Assembly (NCBI GenBank): GCA_947458455.1 | Contig: CANGYJ010000007.1 | Span: forward strand, 186,001-250,000 | From: Verrucomicrobiaceae bacterium | GTDB taxonomy: Bacteria; Verrucomicrobiota; Verrucomicrobiia; Verrucomicrobiales; Verrucomicrobiaceae | Direction of reading: 5' to 3' | DNA: 64,000 nt | Shown: positions 28,742 to 36,827 of the stretch, piece after piece | Layout: each line of letters starts with the position of its first letter | Position numbering within the stretch: the stretch's first letter is position 1 | Notes under the pieces: generated by a model | What the model was told of the DNA's origin: nothing | Seen by the model: the letters and a program-made list of their open reading frames with translations, nothing else | Databases searched by the model: none | Position numbers and translations under genes: made by a program

Positions 28742-31501
28742 ATGGTCCAAGATCTCTCCACTCTCACCGCCTTCATCGACGGCGAACCGCTCCGCTTCGA
28801 GTCCGGCGAAACGCTGCTCAACTTCATCGACCGCCACAAAGGACGTGGCTTTGTGCCGACGCTTTGTGATGCGCCGCAGCTCGAGCCCTATGGCGCATGC
28901 CGCGTTTGCAGCGTGGAGGTGGCTTTGCAGGCTGATGGGCCGCGTCGCGTGGTGGCGAGCTGCCACACGCCTTTGGCGGCTGGCATGCATGTCTTCACCG
29001 AATCGCCGAAAGTGCGGAAGCTGCGCAAAAACATCGTTGAGCTGGTGCTCACGGACCATCCGCTGGACTGCCTGACCTGCGAAGTGAGTGGCAACTGCGA
29101 ACTCCAGACCGTGGCGGCCAAAGTGGGCATCCGTGGCGTGCGTTATCCGGCGGGCGCGAATCATCTCGACCGTGCGAAGGACCATTCTCACCCTTACATG
29201 ACCAGCGAGCTGTCGAAGTGCATCAACTGCTCCCGCTGCGTGCGTGCTTGTGATGAAATCCAGGGCCAGCATGTGCTCTCGATGCATGGTCGCGGCTTCA
29301 ACGCGAAGATCATCAAGGGTCTCGACCAATCCTTCGCGGACTCGGAGTGCGTTTCCTGCGGAGCTTGTGCGCAGGCATGCCCGACCTCGGCTATTAGTGA
29401 CGTGTTCTTCTCGAAGTCCATCGAGGCCACGAAGAAGACCCGCACGATCTGCACTTACTGCGGCGTCGGTTGCAATCTCAACGTGTCCACCAAGGGCGAT
29501 CAGGTGCTCAGCATCCAGGCTCCCGTCGATGCCGAGGTGAATCATGCGCACACCTGCTTGAAGGGCCGCTTTGCCTTCAAGTTCTACAATCACAAGGATC
29601 GCCTGCGGAAGCCGCTCATCCGTCAGGCCGATGGCAGCTTCAAAGAAAGCACCTGGGACGAGGCCTACGACCACATCGTGGCGAACCTCACTCGCATCAA
29701 AAACGAGCACGGTGGCAACGCGGTGGCAGGCATCTCGTCCGCACGCTGCACGAACGAGGAAAACTACCTCATGCAGAAGTTCATCCGCCATGTGATGGGC
29801 ACGAACAACATCGACTGCTGCGCCCGCGTCTGCCATTCACCGACCGCCTGGGGCATGCAGAAGTCCTTCGGCACTGGCGCGGCCACGAACAGCTACGAGG
29901 ACATCGAGCACACCCGCTGCATCATGGTCATCGGCGCGAATCCGACCGAGGGCCACCCCGTCACCGGCGCACGCCTGAAGCAGCACATCATGAAGGGCAC
30001 GCCGCTCATCGTGATCGATCCGCGCAAGATCGAGCTCGTGCCGTATGCCAAGCATCACCTCCAGCTCCGCCCCGGCACGAATGTCGCGCTGTTGAACATG
30101 TTCGCCCGCTGCATCCTCGATGCCGGATTGGTGAAAACCGAGTTCGTCCGCAAGCGCTGCGAAAACTGGGAGGAGTTCGAAACCGGCCTCAAAGCGCTCG
30201 ATTTGCCCGAACTGGAAAAAATCACCGGCGTGCCGCTCGAAACCGTCCGCGCCGCCGCTCTCGAATACGCCAGCGCGGAGGCCGCCATGAGCTTCCACGG
30301 CCTCGGCGTGACGGAACACGAGCAAGGTGCCAAAACGGTCATGCTCATCTCTAATTTGGCGATGATGACCGGCAACATCGGTCGTCCCGGCGTCGGCGTG
30401 AACCCGCTGCGTGGCCAAAACAATGTCCAAGGTGCCGCCGACATGGGCTGCCAGCCACATCAAGGCGCAGGCTACTTTGAGATGAACGATCTCGAGGTGC
30501 AGAAACGCTACAGCGACTTCTACGGCACACCCACACCCACCGAACCCGGCTGGAAGATCCCGCAGATGTTCGATGCGGCCATCGAAGGCAAATTGAAGGC
30601 TCTCTGGCTCATGGGCGAAGATGTCGTGCAGACCGATCCCGATGCGCATCACGTCCGTCATGCCATGGAAAGCCTGGAGTTCCTCGTCGTGCAGGAGATT
30701 TTCATGACCGAGACGGCCAAATACGCCAGCGTCATCCTCCCCGCGTCCTCCTTCCTCGAAAAGAGCGGCACCTTCACCAATGCCGAGCGCCGCGTGCAGC
30801 GCGTGAACGCCGCCGTGAAACCGCTGGAAGGCACCAAGCCCGACGGCCAGATCATGTGCGAAGTTTTGCAGCGCTTCGGCTTCCCGCAGGCCGATTACAC
30901 GCCCGATGGCGTGCTCGCCGAGGTCGCCGCCATCGTGCCCTTCTTCAAAGGCATCACCTGGGCCAATCTCGACATCAACGGCAAGCAGTGGCCCGTGCAA
31001 GAAGGCGGCGTGGACACGCAAATCCTTCACCAGACCGAGTTCAAGCGCGGCAAAGGCCACTTCCATTACTTCGACTGGAAGGAGTCCACCGAGCTGAAGA
31101 CCAACGGTGCCGAGTTCCCCTTCATCCTCACCACCGGCCGCATCTTGGAGCACTACAACTGCGGCACCATGACCCGCCGCACCGGGAATAGCGAGATCGT
31201 CGCGCAGGACTATCTCTCCCTCAATCCCGCCGATGCCCAGCGCAAATCCATCCGCACCGGCGACCGCGTCCGCCTCAGCAGCGCCCGTGGCGAAGTCGAG
31301 CTCGAAGCCCGCGTCACCGATGAAGTGAAGCCCGGCATCCTCTACACCACCTTCCACTTCCCCGACGCCATGGTGAACAACGTCACCGGCCAAGGCTGCG
31401 ACGCCGACACGATGTGCCCCGAATACAAAGTCATCGCCGCCGATGTCGAATTCGTCAGCGCCGGCAAGCCGAAGAAGAAGCGGATGATGGAGATGTCCTA
31501 A
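28742..31501 (+). CDS. Formate dehydrogenase alpha subunit (NAD-type, Cys form, with N-terminal NuoG-like Fe-S region)
   Basis: [2Fe-2S] GACRVCSVEV; DCLTCEVSGNCELQ; CINCSRCVRACDEIQG, CVSCGACAQACPTSAI; CTYCGVGCNLNV; IDCCARVCHSPTAWGMQKSFG; MTGNIGRPGVGVNPLRGQNNVQGAADMG. Confidence 0.92.
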   Translation: MVQDLSTLTAFIDGEPLRFESGETLLNFIDRHKGRGFVPTLCDAPQLEPYGACRVCSVEVALQADGPRRVVASCHTPLAAGMHVFTESPKVRKLRKNIVELVLTDHPLDCLTCEVSGNCELQTVAAKVGIRGVRYPAGANHLDRAKDHSHPYMTSELSKCINCSRCVRACDEIQGQHVLSMHGRGFNAKIIKGLDQSFADSECVSCGACAQACPTSAISDVFFSKSIEATKKTRTICTYCGVGCNLNVSTKGDQVLSIQAPVDAEVNHAHTCLKGRFAFKFYNHKDRLRKPLIRQADGSFKESTWDEAYDHIVANLTRIKNEHGGNAVAGISSARCTNEENYLMQKFIRHVMGTNNIDCCARVCHSPTAWGMQKSFGTGAATNSYEDIEHTRCIMVIGANPTEGHPVTGARLKQHIMKGTPLIVIDPRKIELVPYAKHHLQLRPGTNVALLNMFARCILDAGLVKTEFVRKRCENWEEFETGLKALDLPELEKITGVPLETVRAAALEYASAEAAMSFHGLGVTEHEQGAKTVMLISNLAMMTGNIGRPGVGVNPLRGQNNVQGAADMGCQPHQGAGYFEMNDLEVQKRYSDFYGTPTPTEPGWKIPQMFDAAIEGKLKALWLMGEDVVQTDPDAHHVRHAMESLEFLVVQEIFMTETAKYASVILPASSFLEKSGTFTNAERRVQRVNAAVKPLEGTKPDGQIMCEVLQRFGFPQADYTPDGVLAEVAAIVPFFKGITWANLDINGKQWPVQEGGVDTQILHQTEFKRGKGHFHYFDWKESTELKTNGAEFPFILTTGRILEHYNCGTMTRRTGNSEIVAQDYLSLNPADAQRKSIRTGDRVRLSSARGEVELEARVTDEVKPGILYTTFHFPDAMVNNVTGQGCDADTMCPEYKVIAADVEFVSAGKPKKKRMMEMS

Positions 31502-31505
31502 ATCT

Positions 31506-31564
31506 GGAGTGGCGACGATTCGTCGCCAATTCCTCATTCCCTGCCGACGAGTCGTCGGCCCTCC
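31506..31564. repeat. REP-like inverted hairpin pair (P7, GGAG heads)
   Basis: GGAG-T-ggcgacga-t-tcgtcgcc ... gccgacga-g-tcgtcggcc-CTCC. Confidence 0.7.
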
Positions 31565-31566
31565 CC

Positions 31567-32304
31567 ATGTCACGCGTTCTCATCGCCACGGATCTCCATC
31601 AGCGGGCTGTGCTGTATGAGTCACTGGTGAGTCTGTGTGACGAGGTGAAGCCGAATGCGGTGATTCTCGGCGGTGACTTCCTGCATGGGACGGGGCTGCT
31701 GCCATATGGGAAAACGCGGCAACTGACGCCGACTCAGTGTGCGGTGGAATTGGAGCCGATTTCAGTGCCGATCTTGTTCGTGCGTGGCAATCACGAGGAC
31801 GAGAACTGGTTCGAATTTCGCTCGGCGTGGAAATCTCTGCGTCAAACGGCTCCGCTACGGCTGAACGGCTCCTTCGCCGAAATCGGGAACGTCGGCGTGA
31901 TCGGCTTCCCGTGTGCGATGGGGCAGGAGGAGGCCTTTTCGGAGGGCGAACCGCTCGGAGGCGAGCATTACGGCTTTTGGCTTCCACAACTGCTCGAAGA
32001 CCACGGCGATGCCGCACGGCAGCTTTGGGTCATGCACGAGCCACCGACGGGCACGCGGCTGTCTGCGGCCGGTTCGTTAGTGGAAGGTCATGCGTGGTGG
32101 CGGGAGGCGATTGAGGAGCATCAGCCGCGTTTGGTCGTCTGTGGGCATGATCACGGCACGAGCATCCGAAATGGCGTGTGGCAGGAGCAGATCGGTCGCA
32201 CGACGGTCGTCAATGTGGGCCAGAACATGGATGGGCCGCTGCATGCGACGCTGGTCCTTGAAAAAGATGGTGTGATGGGCTGCGAACGGCTGGTCCAAAG
32301 CTGA
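31567..32304 (+). CDS. Metallophosphoesterase
   Basis: MSRVLIATDLHQRAVLYESL...AVILGGDFLHGTGLL...LFVRGNHED...LVVCGHDHGTS. Confidence 0.9.
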   Translation: MSRVLIATDLHQRAVLYESLVSLCDEVKPNAVILGGDFLHGTGLLPYGKTRQLTPTQCAVELEPISVPILFVRGNHEDENWFEFRSAWKSLRQTAPLRLNGSFAEIGNVGVIGFPCAMGQEEAFSEGEPLGGEHYGFWLPQLLEDHGDAARQLWVMHEPPTGTRLSAAGSLVEGHAWWREAIEEHQPRLVVCGHDHGTSIRNGVWQEQIGRTTVVNVGQNMDGPLHATLVLEKDGVMGCERLVQS

Positions 32305-32377
32305 AGAGCCAACCCTGACGCATTTCGCCCACTCTTTGTCGTGGAGTCAGGCAGGCGAGAGCCGTTATGATGGGCAC

Positions 32378-34009
32378 ATGAAGCCTCTGCTCGCTCTCTT
32401 CCTTCTTTCCGCCACCTCCTTGGCCGATGACTCGGCCAAACTCAGCGCCGTGTTCGCCAAAGACGGCGTCGTGACGATTCCGGCGGGTGATTACCATCTT
32501 GATGGCACGCAGCCGATCCCGCTGCGCTCAAACACGACCGTTATGGCCAACGGCGCACGCTTCATCCTGCCGGAGACGCTGCCGGATCAGGCTCGTGTGG
32601 TGCTCTTTGCCGGGGAAAACATCGCGCACTTTGCCTGGCATGGCGGCGAGTTCGTTGGGCATGTGTTTGATCCGGCGCAGAAGGAAAACTCATGGGAACC
32701 GAATGCGAACACGAAGGGCATTGAGATCACCACCACCGTCGCGGGAGGCACGCATGACCTCTTGTTTCGCGAGGTGAAGTCGAACGGCATGGCCGCCGCG
32801 GTCATTGGTGTGCATGGGAAGTATGGCAAGAGCAGCGAGAGCGAGGTGGAGCACTATGCCGAGCGTGTCGCGCTCGAAAGCTGCACGCTTTTGCGCAGTG
32901 GGAAGTTCATGTGGGACTACGGCTACCTGTGGCAGATCATGACCTACCCCGAGGCCTACGAGCCTTGGGAGGTCGAACGGGCCAAAAAGTACTTCCGCAC
33001 CGATCTCATGCGCGACGCAACCTTCAGTGGCGATCTCGTGAAGTTCGACAACACGATCAAACCCATCGCCATCAGTGCCACTGAGGAGCCAAAAGAGGCC
33101 ATCACCTTCCTGGGAGCTGATTTGCCGAAAAACATCGTCCGCGGCCTGCAATACTTCGTCGTCGAGTCCACGCCCGAGCACATCCAAATCGCCGAAAAAC
33201 CCGGCGGAGCGCCGATTCGCTTCGAGGGCGACGGCAGCGGCGCTATGGCCTTCAACATCCAGGCCACCTACCTCGCCGCCTATGCCCCGACCGGCAGCGG
33301 ACCCGGCAAAGGTGCTTTTGACATCGTCGGCGCACGCGAGGTGCGCGTCACCGGTTGCCAGCTCAGCGCCATAGGCGACACGATGCACATCCAGCGCTGC
33401 CGGAACATCGTCTTCGCAAATAATCACATCCTCGGCAGCCGCATGGGCGCGTTCTTTTTGGCCGAGTTCTGCCAAAACGCCACCATCACCGGCAATCTCG
33501 TCGACGGCACCAACGGCAGCCGCGTCATCAGCGTCGAGAAAAGCTGCACGGACGTCACCATGACCGGCAACACCTTCCGCAACGGAGGTCGCGGTGCCTG
33601 GATCAACCAGCCCGTGAACTTCGTCATGACTGGCAACGTCTTCATCAACAACACCACCAAAAACGAGCCCGACATGCGCCGCGGTCGCATCGCCTTCCAA
33701 ACCGCGAAGCCAGGCACTTTTCCCGAGCTTTACTTCACGCTTTACGAGCCCGGAGCCTCCTACGGCCCCATCATCGTGAAGGACAACCTCTTCCAGCTCG
33801 GTGCCCACTGCCCCGAAGAAGCCGTGACCTTTGCGCCAAATGGCCATGACCTCGTTTTCACGGGGAACACCTTCCAGCGAACCGGTGAACGGGTTGGAAA
33901 ACCCGTTCTACTCAGCGTCGATCCCACCTGCACGCGCAGCGCCATCGACGACAACCTCGGTTCCACGACCGTGAAGAAGCCCGTCGATTTCAACCACGGG
34001 CGGCGTTAA
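32378..34009 (+). CDS. Secreted right-handed parallel beta-helix protein
   Basis: MKPLLALFLLSATSLADDSAKLSAVFAKDGVVTIPAGDYHLDGTQPIPLRSNTTVMANGARFILP; repeats VFANNHILGSRMGAF, ATITGNLVDGTNGSRV, VTMTGNTFRNGGRGAW, FVMTGNVFINNTT. Confidence 0.85.
   Translation: MKPLLALFLLSATSLADDSAKLSAVFAKDGVVTIPAGDYHLDGTQPIPLRSNTTVMANGARFILPETLPDQARVVLFAGENIAHFAWHGGEFVGHVFDPAQKENSWEPNANTKGIEITTTVAGGTHDLLFREVKSNGMAAAVIGVHGKYGKSSESEVEHYAERVALESCTLLRSGKFMWDYGYLWQIMTYPEAYEPWEVERAKKYFRTDLMRDATFSGDLVKFDNTIKPIAISATEEPKEAITFLGADLPKNIVRGLQYFVVESTPEHIQIAEKPGGAPIRFEGDGSGAMAFNIQATYLAAYAPTGSGPGKGAFDIVGAREVRVTGCQLSAIGDTMHIQRCRNIVFANNHILGSRMGAFFLAEFCQNATITGNLVDGTNGSRVISVEKSCTDVTMTGNTFRNGGRGAWINQPVNFVMTGNVFINNTTKNEPDMRRGRIAFQTAKPGTFPELYFTLYEPGASYGPIIVKDNLFQLGAHCPEEAVTFAPNGHDLVFTGNTFQRTGERVGKPVLLSVDPTCTRSAIDDNLGSTTVKKPVDFNHGRR
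33887..33911. repeat. REP-like hairpin inside CDS (P4, GTAG head on minus strand)
   Basis: gaacgggtt-GGAA-aacccgttc-tac; reverse complement GTAGAACGGGTTTTCCAACCCGTTC. Confidence 0.88.
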
Positions 34010-34020
34010 AACTCCCCACC

Positions 34021-34602
34021 ATGCTCTTCCGCCTCATCACCCTCCTCACGCTCGCTTTTGTCACGTCGGCTCGTGCCGAGCAGTTTGTGCTCTTTGATGT
34101 GACCTTCACCTTCACGCAGGATGACGCGTTGAACTCGAAGCCGAGCCAGTCGCACTACTATCTCAAAGACGACCGCCTGAATCCGCAGCGTCCGAAGGAT
34201 TGGACGGCACCGGTCGATTACCGCAACGGCACGGTGCATCTGCGACTCGAAGTGCTCGAAAAACCGGCGGGCGATCAGCCGACGTCGTGGAGCGTGTGCT
34301 ATATCCCTTACAAAGGCCAAAACCACGGCTACGGCTGCATCGGCACGGGGGCGTATTCGAAGACGGGCGTGATCGAGAAGGATCTCGACATGACGAAGTT
34401 CTGGCAGAACAACGACATCCTCTGGAGCGAAGGCATCAAAGAGATGCACCTCGTGCTCAAGGACGACAAAAATCTCCACGCCCACAAGCGCCCCGATCCG
34501 GAGAAGTTCTTCCCCACGAAGGTTCGCATGACGCTGATCCAGGTATCCAAGGGCGCGACGTATGATCCGAAGCTCGTGCCCGGATTGCCTGCCGCGAACT
34601 GA
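34021..34602 (+). CDS. Secreted protein of unknown function
   Basis: Signal peptide MLFRLITLLTLAFVTSARAEQ; QSHYYLKDDRLNPQRPKDWTAPVDYRNGTVHLRLEVLEKP. Confidence 0.75.
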   Translation: MLFRLITLLTLAFVTSARAEQFVLFDVTFTFTQDDALNSKPSQSHYYLKDDRLNPQRPKDWTAPVDYRNGTVHLRLEVLEKPAGDQPTSWSVCYIPYKGQNHGYGCIGTGAYSKTGVIEKDLDMTKFWQNNDILWSEGIKEMHLVLKDDKNLHAHKRPDPEKFFPTKVRMTLIQVSKGATYDPKLVPGLPAAN

Positions 34603-34665
34603 GCGAAAAAATCCGCGCTCTAGGCATGACGAACGTTGCTTTCCATGCACTGTTCGGTCGAACTC

Positions 34666-35973
34666 ATGGAACTCACTCGCAAACTCGAAATCCTGGCCGA
34701 TGCGGCGAAGTATGATGCGTCCTGCGCCAGCTCCGGCGCGGCGCGTAAGGACTCGCGGGACGGAAAAGGTATCGGCTCCACCGGCGGTATGGGCATCTGC
34801 CACAGCTACACGCCGGATGGGCGCTGCGTGTCGCTGCTGAAGGTGCTCTTAACCAACGCCTGCCTCTACGACTGCCACTACTGCATCAATCGCCGCTCCA
34901 GCAATGTGCAGCGGGCACGCTTCACGCCCGAGGAGGTCGTGCAGCTCACACTCGACTTCTACAAGCGCAACTACATCGAGGGCCTCTTCCTCAGCAGCGG
35001 CATTGTGCGCAGCGCGGATTACACGATGGAGCAGGTCATCGAGGTCGCGCGACAACTCCGCGAGGTGCATCACTTCCGCGGCTACATCCATCTCAAAACC
35101 ATCCCCGAGGCCTCGCAGGCCCTCATCGACAAGGCCGGGCGCTACGCCGACCGCATCAGCATCAACATCGAGCTGCCCTCGCAGCAGAGCCTCGACCGCC
35201 TCGCGCCGGAAAAGAACCTCACGAACACGAAGCAGGCCATGCACGGCATCCGCGAGCGCATCGACGAAAACCTCGCGGCAAAAAAAGAGTCGCGGCAGAT
35301 CGTGAACCGCCCGCGAGTCAAAGCGCCCGTCTTTGCCACCGGCCAGAGCACGCAGATGATCGTCGGCGCGGACGACAGCAGCGATGCGCTCGTGCTGCAC
35401 CGCGCCGATGAGCTGTATCGCGACTGCCGACTGCGCCGCGTTTACTACAGCGGCTTCAGCCCCATCCCCGAGCCCAGCGTGCTGCTGCCCATCAAGCCGC
35501 CGCCGCTCGTCCGCGAGCATCGTTTGTATCAGGCCGACTGGCTGCTGCGCTTCTACGGCTTCGATGTCGGCGAGCTGCTGCCCAAAGAAGATCCCAATCT
35601 CGATCTCGACCTCGATCCCAAGCTCGCGTGGGCCTTGCGAAATCGCGCCGTCTTCCCGGTGGACATCAACCGCGCCTCGCAGGAGCTGCTCTGGCGCATT
35701 CCCGGCCTCGGCACGGTGAATGTCGCGCGCATCCTCGCCGCGCGACGCTGGTCGCGTCTCACGCTCGCCGATCTCCAGCGCATGCGCGTGAACCTTAAAA
35801 AAGTGCAGCCCTTCATCATCGCCGCCGATCACCGCCCGCGCATCGCCCTGCTCGAAAGCCCGAACCTCCGCCAGCACTTCCTCCCCGGCCCCCGCCAGCT
35901 CGAACTCAATTTCACTGCCCCGCCTCCCACCACACCTGCTGATGCCGCGATGGCACTCAGTGGCCAGATATGA
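34666..35973 (+). CDS. Putative DNA modification/repair radical SAM protein
   Basis: MELTRKLEILADAAKYDASCASSGAARKDS...LLKVLLTNACLYDCHYCINRRSSN (CxxxCxxC)...C-terminal helix-hairpin-helix VFPVDINRASQELLWRIPGLGTVNVARILAARR. Confidence 0.92.
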   Translation: MELTRKLEILADAAKYDASCASSGAARKDSRDGKGIGSTGGMGICHSYTPDGRCVSLLKVLLTNACLYDCHYCINRRSSNVQRARFTPEEVVQLTLDFYKRNYIEGLFLSSGIVRSADYTMEQVIEVARQLREVHHFRGYIHLKTIPEASQALIDKAGRYADRISINIELPSQQSLDRLAPEKNLTNTKQAMHGIRERIDENLAAKKESRQIVNRPRVKAPVFATGQSTQMIVGADDSSDALVLHRADELYRDCRLRRVYYSGFSPIPEPSVLLPIKPPPLVREHRLYQADWLLRFYGFDVGELLPKEDPNLDLDLDPKLAWALRNRAVFPVDINRASQELLWRIPGLGTVNVARILAARRWSRLTLADLQRMRVNLKKVQPFIIAADHRPRIALLESPNLRQHFLPGPRQLELNFTAPPPTTPADAAMALSGQI

Positions 35974-36827
35974 CTCACGCCGCCCAAATCCAGCCCACTT
36001 TCGAAGCCTGGCGTGCCAAGGCCCGCGAGCTTCTGCGGCATGGTGTGTCGCCGGAAAACGTCGATTGGGTGGACGCCTCGCAAACCGCCAGTTTGCTCAC
36101 CGAAGAGCCAACGGAGTATCAAATCGCCCCAAACGCCTCCGTTAAGGTTCCCGCCGAGTTTTTGCGCCTCGCCGCCAACGTTTGCGCTCACACCGACGAG
36201 CGACGTTTCGCCATCCTGTATCGCCTTTTGCATCGTTTGACGCTCGGCGGCGAAAAACACCTCCTTGGCATGCCTTCCGATCGCGACGTACATCAATGCA
36301 ACATGTGGGCGAAGGCCGTGAGCCGCGACATCCACAAAATGCACGCCTTCGTGCGCTTCCGCCTCGTCGGCGTGAACGAGCAAAATGGCCGCGAGCAGTT
36401 CGTGGCCTGGTTTGAGCCCGAGTATCGCATCACACGCCTTGCTGCGCCGTTTTTCGAGAAACGCTTCGCCGGCATGGAGTGGTCGATTTTGACCCCCGAC
36501 GAGTGCGCGAGCTGGGACGGCGAAAAACTCAGCTTCATGCCTGGCATGAGCCGCCACGATGCTCCCGCCGCCGATGCGCACGACGATCTCTGGCGCACCT
36601 ACTACCGCAGCATCTTCAATCCCGCCCGCCTCAAGGTGCAGGCCATGCAATCCGAGATGCCGATGAAGTATTGGAAAAATCTGCCCGAGGCCGAAATTAT
36701 CCACGATCTGATCGCCAGCAGCGAAAAACGCGTCCGCACCATGATCGCCACCCCCGAGCGCCCCGTGAAGCCCGCGCTGGACAACGCGTATCTGAAGTCG
36801 CTGCGACAGAAGCCGCAAAAATCATGA
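35970..36827 (+). CDS. DUF4130 (TIGR03915-like) putative DNA repair partner
   Basis: FLRLAANVCAHTDERRFAILYRLLHRLTLGGEKHLLGMPSDRDVHQCNMWAKAVSRDIHKMHAFVRFRLVG...YYRSIFNPARLKVQAMQSEMPMKYWKNLPEA; ATGA overlap with the radical SAM gene. Confidence 0.9.
   Translation: MTHAAQIQPTFEAWRAKARELLRHGVSPENVDWVDASQTASLLTEEPTEYQIAPNASVKVPAEFLRLAANVCAHTDERRFAILYRLLHRLTLGGEKHLLGMPSDRDVHQCNMWAKAVSRDIHKMHAFVRFRLVGVNEQNGREQFVAWFEPEYRITRLAAPFFEKRFAGMEWSILTPDECASWDGEKLSFMPGMSRHDAPAADAHDDLWRTYYRSIFNPARLKVQAMQSEMPMKYWKNLPEAEIIHDLIASSEKRVRTMIATPERPVKPALDNAYLKSLRQKPQKS

Noticed and set aside
29837-31573. 578-aa minus-strand ORF
   Set aside because: Antisense shadow of the formate dehydrogenase gene; low-complexity Gly/Ala/Asp/His composition.
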